Below are positions 15,577 through 23,006 of a stretch of 37,462 nucleotides of DNA, one piece after another. Location: NCBI RefSeq assembly GCF_007655485.1, contig NZ_VJXQ01000003.1, positions 39,398 through 76,859 of the forward strand. Reading direction: 5' to 3'. Position numbers and translations under genes: made by a program. The notes beneath the pieces are model-generated. The model saw only the letters and a list, made by a program, of their open reading frames with translations, was not told the origin of the DNA and searched no databases. Source of the stretch: Halobellus captivus (GTDB lineage: Archaea > Halobacteriota > Halobacteria > Halobacteriales > Haloferacaceae). Position 1 is the first letter of the stretch, and each line of letters starts with the position of its first letter.

Positions 15577-15816
15577 CTAGGAGTCTGGGTCGGTAACGAA
15601 ATCGGCGTTCGAACGGCTCCCGAATGCCGCGTCGAATTCGTCGCCGCTTCGCTCCCCGAACCCATCGTTTGCGCCGAACCCGTCCTCAGCGCTGAACCTT
15701 CCGTCGGCGTCGAACCCGGCGCTGGCGTTCTCGCGCTCTTCGACGGAATCCGGAAGCGACGCGCCGATGAGGTCGGCCCACTCCGAGAGGTTCCGCCCGT
15801 GACTTCGGTAGCTCAT
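15577..15816 (-). CDS. Small acidic protein with FG-rich tail, 79 aa
   Basis: An uncharacterised protein with a short amphipathic N-terminus (NLSEWADLIGASLPDSVEER). The rest is disordered and acidic, with phenylalanine-glycine or phenylalanine-acid pairs at near-regular spacing (GFDADGRF, EDGFGANDGFGE, EFDAAFG, NADF). A TATA element (tatata at about 15850-15855) sits 34-40 bp upstream of the ATG and a GAGGAG Shine-Dalgarno-like site is at about -10. Both argue that the ORF is real. It lies between Hef and a ferredoxin, all leftward. No function can be assigned. Confidence 0.68.
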   Translation of the reverse strand: MSYRSHGRNLSEWADLIGASLPDSVEERENASAGFDADGRFSAEDGFGANDGFGERSGDEFDAAFGSRSNADFVTDPDS

Positions 15817-15898
15817 ACTGCTCCTCGGCTGAAAAAATCTCGACGAACGTATATAACGATTGTGCTGCGTACGCGCAGCACTCAGTTCGCAGACGCGC

Positions 15899-16141
15899 TC
15901 AGACGACTTTCTCTCCGTCGTCGTCGTACAATTCGATCGCGTCGACGGGACAGGCCCGCGCGGCGAACTCGGCGTCCAGTTCCGCGCCGTCCGGGACCTC
16001 GAGCTCGAAGATTCCGTCGTCGACCTCGGTCGCGCCGTCGAGGTCGGCTTTGCCCTCGTCCAGGTTCTTCTCGAACGCGTCCCACTCGTCGACGCACTGA
16101 AACATCCCGATGCAGGTGTTTCGATCGTAGCGGATTTTCAT
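15899..16141 (-). CDS. Single-cluster ferredoxin with three cysteines
   Basis: An 80-residue electron carrier of the bacterial-type ferredoxin family. The N-terminal half-motif is C10-IGMFQ-C16 and the C-terminal one is ACPVDAIEL with C64. Only three cysteines are present, so a [3Fe-4S] cluster is expected, or a [4Fe-4S] cluster with one non-cysteine ligand. Acid-rich insertions between the halves fit a halophile. The start at 16141 (MKIRYDRNTC) is chosen because residues further upstream are not ferredoxin-like. No obvious redox partner is adjacent; the ferredoxin-dependent nitrite reductase about 5 kb away is possible but speculative. Confidence 0.9.
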   Translation of the reverse strand: MKIRYDRNTCIGMFQCVDEWDAFEKNLDEGKADLDGATEVDDGIFELEVPDGAELDAEFAARACPVDAIELYDDDGEKVV

Positions 16142-16291
16142 ACTCGTTTCCGTCGTTTGCGGAGAGGCCACATAGCGGTGGCGACGTTGGGGTGACGCTC
16201 TCAACCGTGGTGCTCTGCGTTGGTTCTCTCGACGATGGGGACTCGCGCTGACTCCGATTGTTTAAACCCGAGGACGGCATACCTCTCCCCG

Positions 16292-18949
16292 ATGCAACCG
16301 GAGGAGGTGCCCGAACTGCCCAAAGCGGTGGCAGCCCATCTGCGCGAGGAGGGAATCGAGGAGCTCTACCCGCCGCAGGCCGCGGCCGTCGAGGCGGGCG
16401 TCAGCCGCGGGCAGAGCGTCGTGGCCTCGGTGCCGACCGCGTCGGGGAAGACCCTCGTCGCGGAGCTGGCGATGCTGTCGAGCGTCGCCCGTGGTGGTAA
16501 GGCCCTCTACATCGTTCCGCTGCGGGCGCTCGCCTCCGAGAAGAAGACCGAGTTCGAACGCTGGGAAGCGTACGGCTTCGACGTCGGCGTCTCGACGGGC
16601 AACTACGAGTCCGACGGTGAGTGGCTTGCCTCCCGCGACATCATCGTCGCGACCTCCGAGAAGGTCGACTCCCTCGTCAGAAACGGCGCGGCGTGGATCG
16701 ACGAGCTGAGCTGCGTCGTCGCCGACGAGGTCCACCTCGTCGACGACGCGCACCGCGGACCCACGCTCGAAGTCACGCTCGGGAAGCTGCGGACGCTCAA
16801 CCCCGGCCTGCAGGTCGTCGCGCTCTCGGCGACGGTCGGGAACGCCGACGTCGTCGCCGAGTGGCTCGACGCCGAACTCGTCGAGTCCGACTGGCGGCCG
16901 ATCGATCTCCGAATGGGCGTCCACTACGGGAACGCCGTCACCTTCGACGACGGGAGCCAGCGCGAGGTCCCCGTCGAATCGGGCGGGCGGCCGACCGCGG
17001 CGCTGGTCGACGACGCCCTCGCGGGCGACTCCGGTACGCAGACTGATCTTTCCGAGGCTGATTCCGACAGGGACGCAGACGACGTCGGCGACGAGGACGG
17101 CGATAGCGCTTTCACCACGGAAAGCGGTTCCACCACGGACAGCGACGACAGCGATCAGGGCTCCTCGCTCGTCTTTGTGAACTCCCGGCGCAACGCCGAG
17201 GCGTCGGCGAAGCGCCTCCGCGACGTCGTCGCACCCCACCTCACCGACGACGAGCGCGGGCGACTCGCGGAACTGGCCGCAGAGATCAGAGACGTTTCCG
17301 ACACCGAGACGAGCGACACGCTGGCGAACTGCGTTGCGAAGGGCTCGGCCTTCCACCACGCCGGGCTCGCCTCGGAGCACCGCTCGCTCGTCGAGGACGC
17401 GTTCCGCGACCGGCTCGTCAAGTGCATCTCGGCGACCCCGACGCTCGCCGCCGGTGTCAACACGCCCAGCCGTCGGGTGATCGTCCGGGACTGGCGGCGC
17501 TACGACGGCGAGTTCGGCGGGATGAAACCGCTCGACGTGCTCGAAGTCCACCAGATGATGGGCCGGGCGGGTCGCCCCGGCCTCGACCCGTACGGCGAAG
17601 CCGTCCTGCTCGCGAAGAACTCCGAGACGCGCGACGAACTGTTCGAGCGCTACATCTGGGCCGACCCCGAGCCCGTCCGCTCGAAACTGGCCGCCGAACC
17701 CGCGCTCCGGACGCACGTGCTCGCGACAGTCGCCTCCGGGTTCGCTCACACTCGCGGCGAACTTCTCGAATTCCTCGAACGGACGCTGTACGCGACCCAG
17801 ACCGACGAGTCTGGGCGGCTCGAACGCGTCACCGACGACGTGCTCGCCTACTTGGAGCGCAACGAGTTCATCGAGCGCGGGGACGACTCGCTGTCGGCGA
17901 CGGGCGTCGGCCACACGGTTTCGCGGCTGTATCTCGATCCGATGACCGCCGCGGAGATCATCGACGGGCTGGAGTGGGCCGAGTCGAACCGCGCGGAGAT
18001 GATTCGCGCGCTCGCGGGTGAGGGGCCAACTGCGGCGTCGACGCCGAAATCCGCCGACACACCCACGATGGACGCCGGATTTCAGCGCGCCAGCGAGTTG
18101 GCGTCGCCAGATGCGCGAGGCGAGTCGAACGGCACCGACGGCGAGTCGAACGGCACCGACGGCGAGTCGGACGAATCCCCGCCACCGTCGGATGACCGCA
18201 CTGAACCGTCACCGGACGACGGACCCACCTATCCGACGGCGCTCGGCCTCTTTCACCTCGTCTCGCGAACGCCGGATATGTACCAGCTGTACCTCAAATC
18301 CGGTGACCGAGAGACCTACACCGAGGTCTGCTACGAGCGGGAGGCGGAGCTGCTCGGCCGTACGCCCTCGGAGTACGAGGACGTCCGCTTCGAGGAGTGG
18401 CTCTCGGCGCTGAAGACCGCGCGGCTCCTCGTGGATTGGGCCGACGAGGTCGACGAGGACCGGATCACCGAACGCTACGGCGTCGGTCCCGGCGACGTCC
18501 GCGGGAAGGTCGAGACCGCCGAGTGGCTGCTCAACGCGGCCGAACGCCTCGCGGGCGAACTCGACCTCTCGGCGGTCCCGATCCGCGAGGCGAAAAAGCG
18601 CGTCGAGTACGGGGTCCGCGACGAGCTCCTGGAACTCGCCGGAATCCGGGGCATCGGTCGCAAGCGCGCCAGACGGCTCTTCGAGTCGGGGATCGAGACC
18701 CGCGCGGACCTGCGTGAGGCCGACAAATCGACCGTGCTCCGCGCGCTCCGGGGCCGTCGAAAGACCGCCGAACGGATCCTCGAAAACGTCGGCCGCCGGG
18801 ATCCCTCGATGGAGGAGGTCACGAAGGCCGCGGACGCTGCCGGGGGTGACTCCGGCGAATCGGCCGAGCGATCCGGGTCGACGGCGACCTCGTCCGCGCG
18901 TCCCGAAGGCGACCCCGAGGAACAGGCCAGCCTGGGTGATTTCGGATGA
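16292..18949 (+). CDS. hel308: Hel308 (Ski2-like) DNA helicase
   Basis: An 885-residue 3'-5' helicase for stalled forks and recombination intermediates. It has a Q-motif region [12 protein letters not shown], Walker A PTASGKT (48-54), [18 protein letters not shown] and motif [17 protein letters not shown], then winged-helix, ratchet and helix-hairpin-helix parts ([18 protein letters not shown]). Two acidic insertions, about residues 245-290 and 585-660, make it longer than archaeal homologues of about 720-750 residues. The second contains two perfect 21-bp tandem repeats encoding GESNGTD. The C-terminus QASLGDFG resembles a PCNA-binding box. Start 16292 ([10 protein letters not shown]) is backed by a TATA-like tttaaa 25-33 bp upstream; the longer start at 16220 precedes it. 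The stop codon overlaps cgi121. Confidence 0.96.
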   Translation: MQPEEVPELPKAVAAHLREEGIEELYPPQAAAVEAGVSRGQSVVASVPTASGKTLVAELAMLSSVARGGKALYIVPLRALASEKKTEFERWEAYGFDVGVSTGNYESDGEWLASRDIIVATSEKVDSLVRNGAAWIDELSCVVADEVHLVDDAHRGPTLEVTLGKLRTLNPGLQVVALSATVGNADVVAEWLDAELVESDWRPIDLRMGVHYGNAVTFDDGSQREVPVESGGRPTAALVDDALAGDSGTQTDLSEADSDRDADDVGDEDGDSAFTTESGSTTDSDDSDQGSSLVFVNSRRNAEASAKRLRDVVAPHLTDDERGRLAELAAEIRDVSDTETSDTLANCVAKGSAFHHAGLASEHRSLVEDAFRDRLVKCISATPTLAAGVNTPSRRVIVRDWRRYDGEFGGMKPLDVLEVHQMMGRAGRPGLDPYGEAVLLAKNSETRDELFERYIWADPEPVRSKLAAEPALRTHVLATVASGFAHTRGELLEFLERTLYATQTDESGRLERVTDDVLAYLERNEFIERGDDSLSATGVGHTVSRLYLDPMTAAEIIDGLEWAESNRAEMIRALAGEGPTAASTPKSADTPTMDAGFQRASELASPDARGESNGTDGESNGTDGESDESPPPSDDRTEPSPDDGPTYPTALGLFHLVSRTPDMYQLYLKSGDRETYTEVCYEREAELLGRTPSEYEDVRFEEWLSALKTARLLVDWADEVDEDRITERYGVGPGDVRGKVETAEWLLNAAERLAGELDLSAVPIREAKKRVEYGVRDELLELAGIRGIGRKRARRLFESGIETRADLREADKSTVLRALRGRRKTAERILENVGRRDPSMEEVTKAADAAGGDSGESAERSGSTATSSARPEGDPEEQASLGDFG

Positions 18950-19458
18950 GTTCTGAGAAGTCGATCCGGCTCGTCGAGGGCACAGTCGCCGTCGGCGACG
19001 TCGACGCATTCGTCGCCGAACTCGATCGGATCGCTTCGGAAACGGACGCGACGATTCAGGCGTTCGACGCACGCTACGTCGTGAGCGACCGGCACTTGGC
19101 GCGCGCTGTCGAACTGGCCGACCGCGCCATCGAGCGGGGCGAAAACGTCGCCCGCGACAGGGCCGTCGAGATACTCCTCTACGCTGCGGGTCGCAGACAG
19201 ATCACCGATGCACTCGAACTCGGCGTCTCAACCGGGGAGAACCGCGTCGTCATTCTGATCGACGGGGGGGACGAAGACGCCGCGGCGGCGGCCGTCCGAA
19301 CGCGCGTTCTCGATGAGACCGCCCGCACGCTCGGCGACTACGACGCCGACCTCGTGGAGGCGTACTACGACGTCGGGCGCGATGAACTCGCGGTCGTCGA
19401 CGGCGACCTCGAATCGTTGGTACTCGAACGCGTTGCGCTGCTCGTCGTCGAGAAATAG
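18946..19458 (+). CDS. cgi121: KEOPS complex subunit Cgi121
   Basis: A 170-residue subunit of KEOPS, the complex that makes the t6A modification on ANN-decoding tRNAs. Known family role: Cgi121 binds the tRNA 3' end and contacts the Bud32 kinase. Visible hallmarks are the central [41 protein letters not shown] and [18 protein letters not shown]. The ATG overlaps the hel308 stop by 4 bp (ATGA), so it is co-translated; the hel308-cgi121 pair recurs in haloarchaea. The core subunits Kae1-Bud32 and Pcc1 are not in this window. Confidence 0.9.
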   Translation: MSSEKSIRLVEGTVAVGDVDAFVAELDRIASETDATIQAFDARYVVSDRHLARAVELADRAIERGENVARDRAVEILLYAAGRRQITDALELGVSTGENRVVILIDGGDEDAAAAAVRTRVLDETARTLGDYDADLVEAYYDVGRDELAVVDGDLESLVLERVALLVVEK

Positions 19459-19528
19459 CCGCGTCGACGGTGCGCTGACGGCGGCGAGCGACGCGACGGA
19501 CTACGCGGTCGAACGACGGCACCCCTGA

Positions 19529-19548
19529 CCCCTTCATTTCAGGTGGAA
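19529..19548 (-). repeat. Origin-box-like 20-mer between convergent cgi121 and tRNA-Gln
   Basis: Minus-strand TTCCACCTGAAATGAAGGGG matches the oriC core TTCCACTCGAAACAAAGGGG at 16 of 20 positions, keeping TTCCAC, GAAA and AAGGGG. It is intergenic, 70 bp after cgi121 and 86 bp from the 3' end of the tRNA gene. No other gene is seen in 19459-19633. Confidence 0.5.
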
Positions 19549-19633
19549 ACGTTTTCTGTAGCTACGAGGTACGTTCGAGGTATTATTCCGAAGACACGGC
19601 ATATCGGAGCCACGGCGTGCAGGAATCGGAGAA

Positions 19634-19706
19634 TAGTCCCACCAGGATTCGAACCTGGGTCGAAGCCCCCAGAAGGCTTCAGGATTGGCCACTACCCCAT
19701 GGGACT
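19634..19706 (-). tRNA. tRNA-Gln (anticodon CUG)
   Basis: A complete cloverleaf on the minus strand. The acceptor stem AGTCCCA pairs with TGGGACT. The anticodon stem AAGCC/GGCTT encloses the loop TTCTGGG, giving CUG for CAG glutamine codons. The T-arm is CCAGGTTCGAATCCTGG and the discriminator base is A. There is no intron and no encoded CCA. The CUG anticodon and A1-U72 pair fit glutamine, which archaea charge through Glu-tRNA(Gln) amidation. Confidence 0.95.
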
Positions 19707-19785
19707 GCATTTCAGCCGCCGACGTCGCTCGTCGACTGCGTGCACCATCGTAGCCCGTGGCTCCATATGAGTGTTGCGAAGTCTG

Positions 19786-20772
19786 TCACACCCCTCCGTC
19801 GCGCTCGCCGTTCGTTCCGGGGTCGGTAGCCGGTTCACCGCCGGACCAGAGGGTGGCGCGGTCCAAGGACGGAACGCCTAACTTCCAGATCACCGCGGTC
19901 GCCAGCGCGAACGAGCCGACGCCAGCCGCGCCAACGGGACTCGCTACCAACTCCGCTCGGACTGGATCAGCCGCGACAGTGTACGCGAGCAAGGCCCCTC
20001 CCGCGGCGTTGAACACGCCGTGAAAGAACCCCGCGGCGAGAACCGAGCGGGCGCGGACGACGACGTACGTGTACACTGGCGCGAAGACCACGGTCGCGAC
20101 GGTCATCGCCGCGACGCCGACGACCGGAAACGAGGGGTAGTTGTAGCCGTCGAGGACGACCGGCGCGTGCCAGAGTCCCCAGACGACGCCGATCACTCCG
20201 CTCGCCCGCCAGAACCCCAGCGGCGCGAGTTCCCACAGCAGATACCCGCGCCAGCCGAGTTCCTCGCCGAGCGCGAAGACCGCGTTGACGGTCACGCCGG
20301 TTCCGACGGTCAGCGCCGCGAGTGCGAGGACACCGAGTACGCCCGACGGCAGCGCGAGCCCAGGTATCGGATCGGCGGATCCGTCGAAGCCGATTCCGGG
20401 CGTCGCGACCGCGACCGCCAACCCAACTCCGACGAGGATGCACACCGCCACGACGGAGAACAAATGCCACCGGACGCGCCCGATCCGTGCCCCGATCTCG
20501 TTTCGGGAGACGTCCGACGTGAGCACGGTCACCCCCGCCGCGACCGCGGGCGTAAACATATAGAGCGGGGCGAGCGCGACCAACCGAACAGCCGCGACCC
20601 GCGCGAGGAGAACGAAACAGAGTGCGAGCGCCAGCAGTGTCGCGAAAAAACGGATGAGACGGCGTCGGCTGAGTCCGCCGTTCCCGGACGCGTCCACGGC
20701 GTCATTACGATCCGCCGACGCTTTCGGGCTCTTCCCGTCACCTGACGTCTGCGTATCGTTGTCGGAGAGCAT
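19786..20772 (-). CDS. CPBP-family intramembrane protease (CAAX-like)
   Basis: A 328-residue polytopic membrane protein with about eight hydrophobic helices after a 50-residue polar N-terminus. The family signature is present: GEELGWRGYLLWE (the glutamate pair with Arg), then VWGLWHAPVV with a histidine, and FFHGVFNAAGG with another histidine. These are the proposed metal and active-site residues of CPBP/Abi proteases. The ATG at 20772 (MLSDNDTQ) is preferred; upstream in-frame ATGs at 20856 and 20904 would add unrelated, AT-rich-encoded residues. The C-terminal tail is polar. The biological substrate is unknown. It is divergent from the nitrite reductase gene. Confidence 0.85.
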   Translation of the reverse strand: MLSDNDTQTSGDGKSPKASADRNDAVDASGNGGLSRRRLIRFFATLLALALCFVLLARVAAVRLVALAPLYMFTPAVAAGVTVLTSDVSRNEIGARIGRVRWHLFSVVAVCILVGVGLAVAVATPGIGFDGSADPIPGLALPSGVLGVLALAALTVGTGVTVNAVFALGEELGWRGYLLWELAPLGFWRASGVIGVVWGLWHAPVVLDGYNYPSFPVVGVAAMTVATVVFAPVYTYVVVRARSVLAAGFFHGVFNAAGGALLAYTVAADPVRAELVASPVGAAGVGSFALATAVIWKLGVPSLDRATLWSGGEPATDPGTNGERDGGV

Positions 20773-20940
20773 CTCGCCCGAACTGTCGGCGAGTGGGCAG
20801 ATGAGTGTTTCTCCGACTTCCGTGGGAAGCACCCACAAGATAATTTTCAAAAACATCCCGTATTTTGTTTTATTTATGGCCTTATATTGTTTTATCCTCT
20901 TCACTATTTCTGTGTAATGATGGTAATGGGTGGTTTAATT

Positions 20941-20970
20941 TTACATTTTCAACCGAATCTTTATACCTTG
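20941..20970 (+). promoter_or_regulatory. nasD promoter block shared with amt
   Basis: A block tttcaac-cg-aatctttata-cc-ttg with the exact 10-mer aatctttata at 20956-20965. It closely matches a block upstream of amt (35911-35945), including a preceding ttta..cat. The 10-mer includes a TATA box, predicting a start near 20990 and a leader of about 65 nt. A second TATA-like sequence (aaatatac, about 21019-21026) would instead give a nearly leaderless message. Confidence 0.6.
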
Positions 20971-21055
20971 GTCTCCTGTGAACGTATCCAGCATCGGATG
21001 ATGATCTACACGATATCTCAAATATACGTGGACAATCGTACTCATTTATACTGAA

Positions 21056-22822
21056 ATGGCACACAAAAAAGAATCTTGGAAGGGCGCGTGTTACGGTGAC
21101 GACGTACGTGACGCGTTGATCGAATTCGCCGAAGCGGGGTGGGAGTCGATCCCCGAAGACGAGCGCGAGGAGTGGTTCGCGCGGTTCAAATTCTGGGGCG
21201 TCTTCCACCAGCGGTCGGGACAGGAATCGTACTTTATGATGCGGCTCACCAACTGCGGTGGGGTGCTCGACCCCGGCCAGTTGCGCGCTATCGGCGACGT
21301 CGCCGCCGAATACGCCCGTGGACCCGTCTCGAACCCGGAGTTCGGCGACGCGTGGATCGACCTCACCACGCGGCAGTCGATCCAGCTTCACTGGCTCAAA
21401 CTGGAGGATATCCCCGAAATCTGGGAGAAGTTGGAGTCGGTCGGCGTCTCCTCGCGCTCTGCGGGCGGCGATACGATGCGGAACATCTCGGGCTGTCCGG
21501 TCGCCGGAAAGGGCGAGGAGTACGTCGAGAGCCGCTCCATCCTCGACGAGATCCAGTCGGAGATCCGCGACGACGACGCGCTCTCGAACATGCCGCGGAA
21601 GTTCAACATCTCCGTGTCGGGCTGCAAACAGGGGTGCGCCCAGGACGTCATCAACGATATCGGCCTCGAACCCGCGCACAAGTTCGTTTCCGGCGAGGAG
21701 GTCGAGGGATTCAATGTCCGGGTCGGCGGCGGGCTCGGCGGCCGGGAACCCCGACCGGCACGCTCGCTCGACCTCTTCGTCCGTCCGGAACACGCGGTCG
21801 AAACGGTCGGCGCGTTTGTGGAGTACTACCACGAGGCTGGCGACCGACAGAACCGCTCGAAGAACCGCGCGCGCTTCTTCGTCGACGATGTCGGCACGGA
21901 GACGATCCGCGAGGAACTCGACGAGCGGCTCGATTTCCCGTTCGAGACCGCCGGGACCGATTTCCGGGGAGAGTACACCTACAACGCCGGTCGCCCCGCC
22001 GACCGCGGGCCCCACGATCACGTCGGCGTCTACGAGCAGGCCGACGGTCGGAACTACGTCGGACTGTCGGTCCCCGTCGGACGACTTCCCGCCGGGGACG
22101 CGATCGAACTGGCGGACCTCGCGGACGACTACGGGTCGGGCGAAATTCGGTTGAGTCGCCGTCAGAATCCGCTCGTGATGGACGTCGGCGACGGGGATCT
22201 CGAAGATCTCCTCGCAGAGCCGCTTTTGACGCGGTACAAGCCCGAACCGAACCCGTTCGTACAGGGCGCGATGGCCTGTACCGGCACGGAGTTCTGCTCG
22301 ATAGCGCTCACCGAGACCAAGGCCAGAATGGCGCGGCTGATCCGGTGGCTCGGCGACAACGTCGAGGTCCCCGAAGACGTCGAGCGGATCAAGATGCACT
22401 ACTCCGGCTGTACCGCCGACTGCGGACAGTCGATGACCGCTGACATCGGCTTTCAGGGGATGCGAGCGAGGAAAGACGGCGAGATGGTCGAGGCGCTCGA
22501 CGTCGGCGTCGGTGGCGGTATCGGCGCGGAGCCCTCGTTTATCGAGTGGGTGCGCCAGCGCGTGCCCGCCGACGAAATCCCGGGCTTAGTCAAAAACCTC
22601 ATCGAGGCGTACGCGGCGCTTCGGGAACCCGGCCAGCCGTTCCGCGAGTGGGTCGAGGCGACCGGCCACGAGACGATCGTCGAACTCGCCGAACCCCAAG
22701 AGGTGGACGGCTACGAGGACCTGTGTCTCACCGACGCCAAGCAGTCGTGGTACCCGTTCGACGACGGGTCGAGCCCGGCCCCGACGGACTCGCGGGGCAG
22801 ATCGCTGGAGGCGGACGACTGA
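21056..22822 (+). CDS. nasD: Ferredoxin-dependent assimilatory nitrite reductase
   Basis: A 588-residue siroheme/[4Fe-4S] enzyme reducing nitrite to ammonium with six electrons from ferredoxin. It has the duplicated nitrite/sulfite reductase fold: one ferredoxin-like half from about residue 45 (FWGVFHQRSGQESYFMMRL) and a second from about 320. Cluster ligands are C408 and C414 (ACTGTEFC), and C452 and C456 (SGCTADCGQ). The substrate-pocket segments TTRQSIQLHW and VSGCKQGCAQD are kept. Sulfite reductase is the alternative, but the following nitrate reductase and NarK genes make nitrite the likely substrate. It corresponds to NasD/NirA of Haloferax. It starts an apparent nas cluster behind an AT-rich promoter region (20773-21055). 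Confidence 0.93.
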   Translation: MAHKKESWKGACYGDDVRDALIEFAEAGWESIPEDEREEWFARFKFWGVFHQRSGQESYFMMRLTNCGGVLDPGQLRAIGDVAAEYARGPVSNPEFGDAWIDLTTRQSIQLHWLKLEDIPEIWEKLESVGVSSRSAGGDTMRNISGCPVAGKGEEYVESRSILDEIQSEIRDDDALSNMPRKFNISVSGCKQGCAQDVINDIGLEPAHKFVSGEEVEGFNVRVGGGLGGREPRPARSLDLFVRPEHAVETVGAFVEYYHEAGDRQNRSKNRARFFVDDVGTETIREELDERLDFPFETAGTDFRGEYTYNAGRPADRGPHDHVGVYEQADGRNYVGLSVPVGRLPAGDAIELADLADDYGSGEIRLSRRQNPLVMDVGDGDLEDLLAEPLLTRYKPEPNPFVQGAMACTGTEFCSIALTETKARMARLIRWLGDNVEVPEDVERIKMHYSGCTADCGQSMTADIGFQGMRARKDGEMVEALDVGVGGGIGAEPSFIEWVRQRVPADEIPGLVKNLIEAYAALREPGQPFREWVEATGHETIVELAEPQEVDGYEDLCLTDAKQSWYPFDDGSSPAPTDSRGRSLEADD

Positions 22823-22823
22823 G

Positions 22824-22979
22824 ATGACCGCGATGCACACCATCGATCGCGGATACCCTTCAGACGTGCGTCACGGCGGCGTCGGCCGCGGTCGTCGGAA
22901 GATCGCATCCTTCGACGCAGCGCCGGAATCAAACGTCTATCCACAATCAGGCGCGGAACCCCGCGCGGGTGAGTCGTGA
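22824..22979 (+). CDS. Possible 51-residue ORF between nasD and nasA
   Basis: An ATG one base after the nasD stop opens a 51-codon frame (MTAMHTIDRGYPSDVRHGGV...) ending 27 bp before the nasA start. The product is basic and glycine/arginine-rich in the middle, unlike the strongly acidic proteins around it, with no recognised motif. Its place inside the operon would allow translation. Composition argues for a chance frame or a rapidly evolving leader peptide. Otherwise the 184-bp gap between the two enzymes holds nothing obvious. Confidence 0.3.
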   Translation: MTAMHTIDRGYPSDVRHGGVGRGRRKIASFDAAPESNVYPQSGAEPRAGES

Positions 22980-23006
22980 CCGATTCGGAATCACACCGCA
23001 CCGACG

